Source: Sinohyriopsis cumingii (lineage: Eukaryota; Mollusca; Bivalvia; Unionida; Unionidae). From it: a stretch of DNA of 64,000 nucleotides. The stretch is from positions 62,001 through 126,000 of the forward strand of contig JAPYKE020000259.1 of the NCBI GenBank assembly GCA_028554795.2. The letters are read 5' to 3'. The notes under the pieces are model-generated. The model was not told the DNA's origin and did no database searches. It saw only the letters and a program-made list of their open reading frames with translations. Made by a program: the position numbers and the translations under genes. Shown piece by piece: positions 13,768 to 27,021 of this stretch. The number at the start of each line of letters is the position of its first letter. Position 1 is the first letter of the stretch.

Positions 13768-15011
13768 TCCTTTGTTTATCCAGTGTGATATAATTACCCA
13801 GAAGATTACCCTTTAACAGCCTGCGATTGATACGGTTCTTCGTGTAATCGGTGAATGGTTAACATCTATTGCGCACAAGAATAAAAATATACCAGGAATT
13901 AATGCAATTATACAATGTTATCATATTATCATCACATGGATAGATCAATGCTTCGACCTATAATTGGCATGCCATCATAAAGTCTGGATTGTTCCTTCAG
14001 ATATTTAAAGAGGTATAATTTTGTAAAAGCGGAAACAATGGATGCGTGTATAATATTCTACTGCAAAGCATATTCAATAAAATGTACAGACGAAAGCAAA
14101 GAAATAAAAGAAAAAATATCTTAAGACGCTCTATCCGAAACTTTGTGAATTTATATCATTTCTATCACGTAGCGTGCTTACACCATGTTATGAAATTTCA
14201 GACTGTTCTTCTCTATGTAACGTAATCCTTTAAATTCCTCTGAACGTTTTTCGTGTTGTTTTTAAGTTCACCTCTACGTGGACAGAATGGTTTTTGCAAG
14301 CAATTTTCCGTAGTAAACAAAGGTTAATGCAGGGTCATCATTTAAACTTATTTCAGCAGTGAAATATTATTGAAACTTTGATCGTTCAAATAGAGAGATG
14401 GATCCCAATATATGGTCAAGATGCGAAGAAGTTCAAAACATGATTGAATTTTACAAAATAGATACTTGCTTTAAACTTTATAAATAAGATGAAAACAAAA
14501 GATTAAACTTTGAAAAAGGAGGATATCTCCATCAAATAGTATACAGAAACGCGTTTAAATGAATACAATACCACGCCGATGGTATCTTGAGGCTCCTTTA
14601 GGATGTAAGAGTAAGAACTTCAGACACGTTAAAACAAACTTTAATACGAATGCCATATTGAAAATGTTAGGTATTCAGTCGACTGAAACCTTAAAAAGCC
14701 TGAAGATGTTAGTGCAGATGATTCAGACATTTACCCATTATCCCATGTTCGTCATCTCCTTTGTTTTATCCATATCTGCGAATATTTCCTCTGGTCAAAC
14801 ATTACCGCCGGTGAAAACAGATCCAAACATGCTAAGATGACATCAAGGAAAATGAATAAAAGTTGAATTATTTAAAATAGCAAACTAAATCGCTCATGAG
14901 ATTTTGAATAACAGTCATTAGTCGCACTTGTTGTCGCATTCGGCTATGTATGTTCTTCGGATTATACTGAATACATGCAATAGATGTACTTTGCGCCTCA
15001 TTCGGACAGGT

Positions 15012-15160
15012 ATGCTTTTAGCATTCCAATTCCGACGTAGATAAATTCTGATTGCTGAATTCGGTGTTCATCACATGGCTGATAGAAGTTATACAGATAT
15101 GTTTTGGCATTCCACGCCCAACGTAGATAAATTCTGGTTGCTGAATTCGGTGTTTTTCAT
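15012..15160. repeat. Direct repeat, period about 86 bp
   Basis: GCATTCC, then ACGTAGATAAATTCTG, then TTGCTGAATTCGGTGTT occurs at 15021 and again at 15107. Confidence 0.85.
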
Positions 15161-16291
15161 GATCAACATTATTTCATCTTAGACATTGATACAATTATTC
15201 TTAACACAACATATATAACTATAGGCAGAAATGCATCAAAAACAAAGTGACCGGTATACATTTATTTATCAAGCATTTTGTTTACGTTTTCTGTTCCTCT
15301 TTAATTTCTGTTGACATTTTGAAATTAATGTACATTGATCTAATCACATTTATGTTAAATGCGGATAAATGCATACGTAGCGTGAATGATAAAATATTAT
15401 AACGTATCTAATACATTTCTAAATTGCCACGTGTCAATGTATCCAACAATCTGACAGAAGGACTGTTGTCACTGAAGGGAGGAGTTCCGAGTGATTTCCA
15501 CCATCATCACTATAGTCCTTTGTTTTATATAATGACTTTCATATTGCCTATTTTTCGTTCTTTACAATATTTATCTTACTAAAACAGACTGTTTATCATA
15601 CTAGAGTTTCTACATCAAAACTGCTAGAATGGTTTAATCGAGGTGTATACAAGTCGTTGTATTTCTTGAAAGTGATGTTGCCTCCAACGATACTAGTCTC
15701 TTTTATCACCGTATCACAGTATCACTTAGTAACAGAAATACACCTTAAAGTATTAGTATGGTTTCCAATATCACCTATTCTCATCTATGGCCTTTTTAAA
15801 TATTTCTCTTATCTACAGATAAAACCAAAATGTTTAAGGTCAACGTCATTGTTTTTTTCAGATTTACTCTATCCTCGCCAAGCAGAAGTTTATTTTGATC
15901 GAGATAAATTGGGGTGGGTGGGTGGGTGGTGTGGGTGGGGGTTAAGGAAAACGTGTAAACAAATTTAACTGTAGCTCTGGGTATATTGAATGCTACTAGA
16001 AAATTCCACAACCAGTCGTTGGCATCCATTTTGCCACATTTAATTGGTTCGGAAAATATCATGGCACACTGTGCCCTGTCTAAGAGAGAATTGTCACTGT
16101 GAAGTACTATACTATAATTTGATACATGAACAATTACGTTTCAGTATAGTACATTTTTATCTAGTTAAATATCTGTACATATCAAAATGAGGTGGAGCGT
16201 TAAACTCAGTTGTAGGACAACAATTAGCTTTTTGAATCTGAATCTCTTATTTAGTTATTGAAAAATAAAGTGTGTGCAATATACATTTCAA

Positions 16292-16600
16292 CCGCTCCGG
16301 TGGCCTAGTGGTTAGAGCGTCCGCTTCGGATGGGTTCGATCTCCAACCGAGTCATACCAAAAACGTACAAAAATGGTACTAGCAGCTTCCTCGCTTGGCG
16401 CTCAGCATTAAGAAGTTATTGTCAGGAGTGGTGAGACTGGTGTCAGAATAATGTGACTGGGTGGGGCATCATGCTACATGTTTGCGGCATGATGCCTCAG
16501 TGCTAGGCATCAATTTAAACTGCATCATTGCAGACATCGTAGCAATATGACTGAAAAATTGTTAAATCTACGTTAAAAATCCAAATCACATCACATCATA
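16292..16600 (+). mobile_element. tRNA-derived SINE, family A, copy 4
   Basis: The head reads CCGCTCCGGTGGCCTAGTGG then TTAGAGCGTCCGCTTCGGAT, with a shortened B-box region (GGGTTCGATCTCC) and CCGAGTCATACC. The body is full length and ends ACGTTAAAAATCCAAATCAC with a degenerate CA-rich tail. Confidence 0.85.
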
Positions 16601-16981
16601 TGTAGCTATAGAACACTGTTGTTGGATTTGTTGTGTCATTCAATAAGCGTTTATTGAAGACCCTCTTTTGATTGCACTTTAACAGTGTTAATTTGATCAG
16701 TCATGATTGATTCAAATGAATTATATTTACCTACTATGGTACACGGACTTACAGGCGAATCAGCCTCCCTCTAAAGTCAATTGATAATTGATGGGTGATA
16801 AATCAGTTGTGAAGCTTCATTCACCCCGCAATTCCTGTAGCAGATAGTTACACAGTTAAGGAGTCATTCCTATTCCAATAAAGAATAAATTTCTTAATGT
16901 AGGCGCCATTGATAGTTCTTATCACTGACCTTGTCTTCTGTTACATTCATGTCGTGGCATGGGAGTTTCCAACACATAACC

Positions 16982-17090
<109 letters not shown>

Positions 17091-19379
17091 CAATTCCATG
17101 GTTCCCTTCGGTTTCATCCTCTTACCCTATATATCCTGCAAAGTTCAGCCGTTTGTCAGAGAACAGCGGGTATCATCAGTCAAGTTCGCATCACTGACAA
17201 CTAATCTTTGTTTGATAAAAAAAATATCTTCTCTATCAACATTTCCAGCATGCTTGCTACTTGAAAAATCTTCCATTGGTTTCCCGGTGCAGTAAATGCA
17301 AACGTAGTCTAGCCAAAGCAATATGAAAGTAGTCAAAAGTATAGATCTGATATTTTACAAGATATTTTGCGTAATTTATTCTTATTATTTATATGATATT
17401 ACGGCTTAAAATATGTTTTGTGATAAAATATCGATTGCTTTGTTTTCAGACGTCGAGAGTATCCTTGTATAACGATATATAGAACAGTAAATATTGCTGA
17501 TGGGCGATTTCAGTGAGGATCGCAGTTTTGCTTTTGTTGGGTGGAGAGAGGCGATATGCATGCCTAAAATCAAATACATGCGAATAGTTGTAATCAAATC
17601 CAGGATTCAGGTTTCAAAATTATAGATATGTCACGTATCCGAAAGTTTTCTAAGTAAAGAATTTTTCTTTGCAATATATTAGTGTCATGATCGTAGGGAT
17701 CTAACATTAATTTGCAATACTGTATACACACAGTACTCAAGTTGTTCTCGACGAGTGCTCATTTTTCTTTCACACCATGGTCTACTACCCATCATTTCTA
17801 TTATGCACATCAGAACAGCAAACCACTCCTCCTTCTTTCTGGCTATTTACTGTGCTTTTCTGATCGTCAAAAGGTTAGAAAGTATCAAGTAATGTAACCT
17901 AAAGATTGATAAAACTGATTGGTCATTATTCGATAGTGCAATATAGTTGCGCTTTAATTATACATGGTTCGGTTATCTACAATCAGATCTCCAATGTCCT
18001 ACGTGAAAATGTGACGACGACCTCGTATGGGTCATGTTCTGGTGACATTTGAATTAGCCAATGGAAATGCCGTTTTAAAAAATCTGAATGTGAATCAAAT
18101 TGTTCGGTACACATTCATGGTCTTCATCCACAATGCTCTGTTACCAGATGCGAATATATTAGACTTCATCTGACTGGTTGATAAACTTAGCGATTATGGT
18201 AATAGCATAGGTTGCTAGAATATGACCCTTAAACGGTCGCTGTCAGATCTGATTTTAATCAGATTGATTATCTGACATTTTGGTTCGTCTGAAACAACAA
18301 AGTCTCTCAAACATTTCCATTTTCTTCCAATACAGACTTCGATTTTCTCTCATTCATGTATATCTATGTCACAGTTTGCCCATGCGAGAAAGCCATTTTG
18401 GATACGTTACTCTTTCATGTATATGTACGTTGTGCATGTGCGAGACAATCTGCACATGTGAGAAGTACAAGCGGGATCAAGCAAGTGCATCCCCACCCGC
18501 GTAACGAACACTTTAAAAAGGTGTAAATCTAAAGTAATTATCTTAATAAATACCATTCAAATTTAGAAACAGAGACACCTATTGTTGCCACCATTATCTT
18601 ATGTATTTTGCGCATGCGCTGTCACGAAAACGATTGTAGAATTTCCAGTTGGATGTCTGAAGCTGTATGGCGAATTAAACAGCCCATTAAATTTTGTGTC
18701 ATAAAATATCGCCCCTTTAGAATGCTTTGTCGATCGTCATTTGTACATTCTGTGTAATGTCTTGTGTTCGCTTTCAAGAGATTGAGAATGATACCGCCGT
18801 GATCACGAATCCGTGACGTAATGTGCCACAATATACATTGTCAAAACACCCTGCGTCACAATATTTCATGACTCAGCGCATTTCAGTACAAGGGTGACAG
18901 CAAATTAATATAAGAATATATCTTATGTATTGATTTGGGATATGGAATCTCATCCTATGGGTCAAAATAGTGATCTTGATGGTAGGTTTTTCCTGTCTCT
19001 CATCAATACACGTGTTTGGTGGGGATTCGCATTCCTGGGTCATTTAGATACAATGGCCCCCATTTGAATATGTTAATGCATTACAGAGGACAAAGTGTAT
19101 ATTAATGATTATTGGATCTTCAGAAAGAGCATATATGACTAGGTTTACACTAAATAATCCAGCATAAATTCGGAAATGCAGTCAAACAGAGACATATAAC
19201 TTAGTACTGAAATAAGCTTTGAAAAGAAAGTAGACGATATGGCGTTATGTACTAATGACATTATAAAGGCAAGTCAGAGTTATGGTGAGTAGATCAGAAA
19301 GCTATTGTGACATTCATGCGAAGTAGGCCGTCAGAACGTCTCTGCTTATCCAGTCGCATGCTGAAATTCAAATAAGAGG

Positions 19380-20895
19380 GGTGGGTCACCAGTTATTATG
19401 TCCTTTTGAGAGAGTGACGTATGTATGGTGATGTTGTTTGCATTTAAAACATGCACAATGGAGAGAATGTTGGCATACCTCTATGCTACATTAATGTAAT
19501 ATGGATGATATTTATTTGGATATTGCACTTTTGGAAATTGTACATGATTTAAACACACTGCTAACTAAAATGACTGCTCCCTTGTGCTAAAACATCAGCC
19601 TGGATTAGTCTAAATTACACTATCCATAGCAGCTATTAAAATCGGGAAAATGAATTTTGCCAGACTAGACAATACCAGCTTCTGAAAATGCAATGAATGA
19701 ATTACCAAATATATGAAATGTAAAAAAAAGTTATCGACTTTTTTTAATACCATTTACCTCTGAATTTCAGGAAGTGAAAATGACCAAGTGGGGCTATCAG
19801 TTTTTTGAAAGGTACACATCTGGAGTAAGGCCAATCTGTATTCTCTACAACCCATATTACACCCATCAATCATACACCAAAATAAAGGGAATTAAGGGTT
19901 CTTTGATTTATACCGAAGATATACAAGGTCTTTTTAAACAGCCAGTATGACCGGTGAGGAAAGCCAGGGAAATTCTTTTTCTTCAAAATCCTAACCCGAT
20001 GCAAAAATTGAAACTGTAGAGCGCCACCTTAAAGCAAATATAAAAATGTGTGCAATTATTTTTTTATTTTCATATAATTATGTATGATGTTCTAAATAAA
20101 ATAGTACATTCATATTGATGTTAGGTATGACAATAAGCTAATTATGCTTATTTTGCTCTTGCTTACATAATTTGCCATGAGGCATGTTTGTGTGAGTAAT
20201 GACCTTAATTATGTGGAAATCAGAAGTCTTAGAATATAGGAATAGAGTCAACTTAAATTTAAAACTGTTGCAATAAGTAAAAGAAATATATAGTGAATAT
20301 GTTTCTTTTCATTTATTTGCAATGAAATACAAAAATAAATGATGAGAAAGATAATTCACTTCTTCCATATTAAACAATACGCAAATATTTTACACTTTGA
20401 CCTTTGACCTTTATGAACCTGATGGGTGTAATATGGGCTATAGAGTATACAGCTTGGCCTTACTCCAGATGTGCACCTTTCGAAAAAGTGCTAGCTCCCC
20501 TTGGTCATTTTCACTTCTTGAAATTCAGAGGTAAATTGTATAGAAAAGAGCAGATAATTTTTTTTACATTTTATATATTTGGTAATTCATTCATTACACT
20601 TTCAGAAGCTGGTATTGTCTAGTCTGGCAAAATTCATTTTCCCTATTTTAATAGTTGCTATGGATAGTTCAGGCTAATCTTTTTTAGCACAAGGGAGCAG
20701 TCATTTTAGTTAGCAGTGTGCTTAGATCATGCACAATTTCAGAAAGTACAGTATCCAAAGAAATATCATCCACATTACATTTAATTTAGTACAGAGGTAT
20801 GCCAACATTCTCTCCATTGTGCATGTTTTAAATGCAAACAACTTCACCTTACATACGTCACTCTCTCAAAAGTACATAATAACTGATGAGCGCCC
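19380..20895. mobile_element. Foldback element with about 490-bp inverted arms
   Basis: The left arm (about 19380-19870) recurs in reverse complement at about 20417-20895. Matching blocks in order include AGTTATTATGT, GAGAGAGTGACGTATGTA, AACATGCACAATGGAGAG, GACTGCTCCCTTGTGCTA, CAGACTAGACAATACCAGC, CATCTGGAGTAAGGCCAA and CCCATATTACACCCATCA. Identity is roughly 90% by eye, with small indels. The spacer of about 545 bp has no recognisable gene. Either a non-autonomous transposon with long inverted repeats or an inverted duplication. Confidence 0.8.
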
Positions 20896-23542
20896 CCTAA
20901 CGGCCAATTCACTTCAAATGTCCTTGACCTTTTCATTTGCATGCAATAAAAAATGACCTTGAATATAAAAAGAAACCATCTTGAACTGCCCTCAAGCCCG
21001 GTGTTGTTATTTCGTTATGAAATGTCATCTATTGTATCAATCGAAACGAAAGTATTGTTGAAAAGTCGTCGAGTTTTTATTTTCAACATTTTCCCATTTG
21101 ATACAGATCTGTTCTTTGCACGTCGAAACTAATGTTCGTTGGGTACAAATTTACCAAGATATGTGCTGCAATTACCTCGAGTCTCTTTATGAACGATTAC
21201 CTGGAGTCTCTTTATGAGTCGAAGTTATTCCACTTACATCGATTAGAGACGAGGTAGTTCCGTGCGTTTTGAAGTAGGGTAAGGATTTTCACATGGGCGT
21301 TCCGCATAGAATATCTTTATCTTTAGAAATGGGGGACGAAAATTTGTATCTAGATACGCGCTGATATGGGATAGGGAAATTACGTCCTCCGAATCAGAAG
21401 CTGATAGAGCAAACCATGAAAAGTTTCGCTAGTACCCACAAAGTCTGACCCTTATGTGAGATTTCCATATAGTATACTATTCGATGGGGTGGATTCCATT
21501 GCTCCCGCACGGGTGCTTTTATTGGCGCTGTAAGGAGCGCCATCGTGCTCGTGGCATCATGAACGTCTGCAATGCTTTTGAATTTTCCCAAGCCTATAAA
21601 GAATACAATGTTACTTCTCTTTCTAATGACGTACACAAACCTTTACCAATTTTCTGTATTTCTAAGATTATATCTGTACCGATGATACGCTATCTTTTTC
21701 CAACACAATTTCGTTGTGAGAAATATATAAAAAAAATAAACGTTCATGTGGTATGGGAAAACTCTGCCTTCTTAATCACAATTTGTGCGATGTAACTCAG
21801 CAAAGCCTCAATCCTACAGACAAATTCTGCAGTTCGCGGGGGATTACTGTATCCTACACCGGTGCATAATATTATACTTACCCAATATATTATGGCCCAT
21901 AATGGTTCATTTGGGTAACTGGACTTCTGTTATAGTCCTTAAACTCTGTAAATTTAACTATTTATAAATGGATTCTGCGATTGACTTTCTGTTATTCTTT
22001 ATTTTGTCTTTTGTTTGTCATGCTTTTAAAAATTATTTTACAAGTCTGTAATACATGTTTTACTACGTTTGGTAAAGCATACAAGACTACACACGATAAC
22101 TCAGACATTTCTTCTTGAATTAAATACGGCCTAACACCAGTAAAAAAGAAACAAAAAAGTCCTGGAATTCCTATGGGCCCGAAAATATTTTGTTCGTGTT
22201 TTGGCTGTTCGAGATTGAGAGATTAGGCGGCTTTATGTCGGCGCGAAGCAAATCGTTTTAGCTATGTCGGGTATTGGAGTGATTAATGTTTTGGGTTATT
22301 GAGGATTTACTTAAAAAGTCTATGCAGCTTTTGATTTCTTTTGCAGTAGCCGATGAAAAACACTGCTGTCTGTGTGTTCGGTTCTATCTTAAGTGGTAGT
22401 TCCTTACAATAATCCTGCTGATCAATTATTTTAAATAAAAGGTACTATCCAGTAGCTCATTCTAGTTCTACTCAACATTTTGAAAACATTACTATCAATA
22501 TATTATGTCCATGACCCGTACTCTCTAAACTTTCTGAGCAAAAATCGTAGGGCAAAGTTCAAAATCCAAAACTGTCATTTTACGTAGTTTATTTAATTTC
22601 GAAGCTTTAAACGTTCAGGATTTACATAAATTTTGTTCTTTTGCTAAAATGCCGAAATTTGAATCAATCAGATCGGCTCAGAGTATCACATCCGAATAGA
22701 ATGTTTTGGGTTTGAGATTAACTTTCGAGATTACAAGGCCAGGTGGTGTGATTCAGGTAGCAGTCTTTCTGCTTTTCTTTGAACTTGTTTATTTCTCTCT
22801 TAAGGATGAACCATTAAGCGAAATATCATTTTCCAAAATGTTTGCACAAGCTGCGGAAATGTGTACAGCTGCATCTATTGATTACAGTATCGATGCTAAA
22901 GGCAAAATCTCAGTAACTTTCAATTCCACGATATAAATGCTTTTTCCTTGAAGTCTGCTCGTCAAGCAACACCTTGTCAATTGTATATTTCCTACGTGAT
23001 GAAATGTATTTTTGCCAAGTTTACTTTTGACGGACTGGTACGAGTATTGAATAGGCCACTTCCATTTAGTCATTTTAATAAGATATTTTCGAAATACAGG
23101 CTCATTATTATGGCTTCTGAATCTAGAAAACGTGTACCATTTAGAGAGCTCATTTTGAATATCTGAAGTCCCATGTTCGATTTCAGCTACTTTATATGAT
23201 TAGATCCATGGCCGTGATAGTCATTCACGCTTGATCGTTGACTCTAACTCGGAATATACTAAAACCATTTTATAAGTGGTCGTATTTGTGGTTATATAAC
23301 AAATCGGAATGGACTGGATAAGTTCATAAAGATTAGAAGGGGCTCTTCGGATGTCTTTGCCTCCGTGACCACTCTAGATCGTTACATGTTTCTAGAATAC
23401 TTGACAATTTGTAGTCCGATCAAAACGCAATCTCATTAACACAGAAATTTCTCACATGAGGAAATTTACGGCCAACGATACGAGATCATGTTCTGTTGAC
23501 TTTTGGTTTCATTAGACAGATTACAGCCTTTGTATTTATGGG

Positions 23543-23820
23543 ACCGTTCTGTTGGCCAAGTGGTTATAGGGCGCTGGTTCGAATCCCGGCCGAGTCATAC
23601 CGAAGACTTTTAAAAATGGTACTAGCAGGAGCCTCTCTAGGCGCTCAGCATTAAGAGGTTAGCCTGGTGTCAGGATAATGTGACTGGGTGGGACATGATG
23701 CTACATGTCTGCAGAATGATGCCCCAATGTTAGACATCACTATAAACTGCCACACTGGAGACATAGTAGCTGATTCTTTTTATAAAATATACGTTAAATC
23801 CAAGTCACACACATAAACAC
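23543..23820 (+). mobile_element. tRNA-derived SINE, family A, copy 5, with internal deletion
   Basis: It starts CCGTTCTGTTGGCCAAGTGG and goes almost directly from the A-box to GGTTCGAATCCCGGCCGAGT, so the segment between the boxes is deleted. The body (ATGGTACTAGCAG, GGCGCTCAGCATTAAGAGG, GGTGTCAGGATAATGTGACT) is intact, and the tail is a CA-rich remnant. Confidence 0.8.
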
Positions 23821-24021
23821 AAACATTTATGGAAATGAAGAACATCGTTCGGAACATATCGTTTGACCTTTCAACACGAAATGGAAATCTTTCTCTCATA
23901 AATTACTAAAATTAGATGGACTGAGAATTCTAACGGTCACCAGAATATGCATTCATTTAATTGCGGATCTACTTAATTCAATTGCATTTTCATTTCAAAC
24001 AAATTGAGTGAAAACGAAATA

Positions 24022-24122
<101 letters not shown>

Positions 24123-24714
24123 CACAACAAAAGCCTTAATTGCTTTTGTTTTCATGCTGACATAGATTTCGAATTTCGAAATCACTTTTAAATATAGAAA
24201 ACAAAATGCATAACGAAAACTTATTTCTTTTATTTCTTCTCAGTGCCATACAAAGATTGTAAGTACATGGGGAGAAAGTGAAAGTGGATGTATACCTTTA
24301 TATTTTTTCTGAGATATTTTGATAGTTCTTTACACCTACGGATAGGTAAAATTACATTGGTTTAGTGTACATTTGGAAACTGTTGCGAGATTGAAATTAA
24401 TGCGAAAATTGCTACTCAGAAGCATTTACAAAATGCGAATGTTAAGATCTTACGATCCTTGTTTTCAATTGGAATCGCAAATTTGCCCCTAAGCTGTAAC
24501 TTGCACGATTTTCAAAACACATTACTTTTCCTATTTACAGTATTATGGTTGCTCCGTAAAAGCAACATATTTTGAGTAATACTAAATTCTATATATCGCA
24601 GTATTTACTCTTATCCCAACAAGAATGATTTATGGTACCAAGCCATGGTATTATTTACATATAAATAAATATAGAAGATAAAAAAAAACAACATCATGAT
24701 TTGTGTGTTCACTA

Positions 24715-24979
24715 TTTATTTCAGGTGATTATTCAAAAAAAAATCTTTAAAAAAATGATACTCTGTCACCAACTGTTCAAATAATCTTTCTATGGGCATA
24801 CTTAACTTCCACATTGTGCACATCTATAACAGTGTCGATCTCAAGTATTAAAACTTTGATTCCTTTTTTAGATTGAAAGGTATTAGTTAGCCAAAATTGA
24901 ACTGCTAATTTTGCTGAAAATTAAAATCTTATCATTTAAAACAGATTCTTCTGCAATATTTAATACAGACAGATTTATT
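24715..24979 (-). promoter_or_regulatory. Candidate poly(A) signals for Wnt5
   Basis: Minus-strand AATAAA hexamers occur at 24979-24974 and 24720-24715, about 1.0 and 1.3 kb past the Wnt5 stop codon. Another hexamer overlaps the stop codon itself (25991-25986) and is less likely to be used. In DNA this AT-rich such hexamers arise by chance, so the 3' end of the transcript is only a guess. Confidence 0.2.
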
Positions 24980-25986
24980 AAAAATGTGTTTTAAGTAATT
25001 TTTTTTTGAACGTGCGTTGTTGGGTAAAGAAAGAAAAAATGGGATGTAACGGTTGAGCGTTCATTCTTTTGCCAATGGATATGGAAAGTATTGAACAAAC
25101 AAAATCATCGTAGACACAAGATTTTCAGATAAATTTGGAGACACTCAAAAAATATTAAATGCAACAAAAAAAATATTTAAAATTCAGTGAGATCACACAA
25201 ACCAGGAAATTAAAATGATTGCCACCATAATGCATTACAACAAAGTACCTAAGAAATCTTAACCGAAACACAAAAATGTGCAAAGATGTCAGGCTTTTTA
25301 AAGATATGTTATTATTAGAAATATGTGTTTGCTCTATCTTGGTATAAAAAGTTTATAAAAATGTATTTTGTTTCTGAACAATTCAGATCTATGCATAAAG
25401 GACGTAACTTATAAAATTAGAGAGCAATAAATATAATTACATTTGTTATTTTATGTGTATTTACATAAACATATTACATTCATACAATGATCAACAAATA
25501 TGTTATAACTTAGAAACCCTGTAAATTGTTACTTCTATACATTTTTCATCAATAAGGAGATTGCACAAAATGTCGCCACACTATACGTGCACTTTGAAGA
25601 TCACCTTTTGCGCATGCCTCCTTTTGTTACCACGGCGACAAACAGTTCCTGGCAACAGGTTACACACTGTTTCCTCGCAAGAAAATGTTTCTGCATCGTA
25701 CAGCGCTATATTCACAACACGTTTTGATACACAAAGACTCATATTATGTTCAACAGAGCACTTATAATTCTTCATAAAACGAAAAGAAACTTACTCTCCT
25801 AAGTTTGCCCAAAAACCAGTGCAAGTGTGCAACTCTTCCAAGTGCCCTGGGGTGTCTCCAAGAAATGAATAGCGCATGCGCAGACTCCGAATTCATGGAA
25901 CCAGGAGGTCTTTATCGGGTGATGTTTTTGGAATAAGATCACTTGATTAGAGTCCTTAAGGAGACAAAAATCTCCATTGAGGTTTT

Positions 25987-26448
25987 TTATTTACACACGT
26001 GAATGTCTACAATTGATTCACAAGTCTTACACTTAACTTGACAACACCACACGAAACGACAGTTACACCTTTCCACCAGTTTTCTCTTAAATGTATTATA
26101 CCCTCTTCCGCAGCACATTAAATTACATCCGTCCATTCCGTCGGAACCTTTATTACACTCCCTTCCCACCGTCCCAAGTGACCCTGTTTTAGGGTTTACT
26201 ACACAATAGTCCGGGGATTCGTCGAGGTATACCAGATCCTCCTTTGTGGGTTTATTGTACTTCTTATGTTTCCGAACCAGTTTTGTTCCCCGTTTATTAA
26301 ACTTGGATTCCACAGCTCCGTCGTATCGTTCTTTCAGTCTATCCCCGATTTCACGGAACGTTGGAAGCTGCTGCCAGCAGGTTTTAAGGCTGCAGGACCC
26401 CGAGACGCCATGACACTTGCAGGCCACCTTGGCGTAGTTATACACCGA
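25987..26448 (-). CDS. Wnt5: Wnt5, terminal coding exon with stop codon
   Basis: Encodes the last 153 residues of Wnt5. The exon begins [20 protein letters not shown], containing the HGVSGSC hairpin whose first serine is the palmitoleoylation site used by Porcupine and bound by Frizzled (family knowledge). It continues with [41 protein letters not shown] and the cysteine-rich C-terminal domain ending [10 protein letters not shown] and HVCK, then TAA at 25989-25987. Sixteen cysteines here plus four and four in the other exons give 24, the full Wnt complement. The acceptor at 26451-26449 is ACAG after a T-run, in phase 0. Vertebrate Wnt5a has an N-glycosylation sequon just before GSLGT; here that stretch reads VNPKTG and has none. 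WntA or Wnt4 would be the alternatives from this exon alone, but the other exons favour Wnt5. Confidence 0.96.
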   Translation of the reverse strand, partial: SVYNYAKVACKCHGVSGSCSLKTCWQQLPTFREIGDRLKERYDGAVESKFNKRGTKLVRKHKKYNKPTKEDLVYLDESPDYCVVNPKTGSLGTVGRECNKGSDGMDGCNLMCCGRGYNTFKRKLVERCNCRFVWCCQVKCKTCESIVDIHVCK

Positions 26449-26969
26449 CTGTAAAAAAAGTGAATCAATTAAGCAACTTTGCACATTTTTACAACAATCG
26501 ATGGAAGTCACAAATGTAAATGCCTGTATTTTATTCCTTTAATTACGTTTGAAAATTAGTATCGGTCTTCTAAATTATTCGAGTTAATCACACTAGAATC
26601 TGGGTCATTAATCTTCTGTCGTTGCTTTTCCTGTAACTTCTATGAACAGGATTTGATATTTCAGAAAAAGATTCCCCAAACATCACAGCTTTACAAAGGC
26701 AAGGAATGTCATAACAAGCGGATACATCTTAGTATATGATGACTGTCAGCTGTAGAAAATGGTCTGAGACTCCTGTTAAAATAATGGTAATAAGTCACGA
26801 ACTACATAACCATATTGTATACGAACAAAGGATTTGTCATATACAAGAATTATATAAGAAACAATGTTTTTGTTTCGTTAAAAATACACATTTAGGATTT
26901 AGGGCAAATTTCATGAAGGAACACTATATGGACACATTGGAATCGCCTGCAAACGTGCTTTTGCGTTAT

Positions 26970-26977
26970 CCTCCCCC

Positions 26978-27017
<40 letters not shown>
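26970..27017. repeat. C-run and (CT)n microsatellite
   Basis: Eight or nine C followed by about 18 CT units. Confidence 0.95.

Positions 27018-27021
<4 letters not shown>

Noticed and set aside
14559..14840. 93-codon plus-strand open frame with a hydrophobic segment
   Set aside because: No recognisable family and the length is within chance for AT-rich DNA; no convincing start or splice context.
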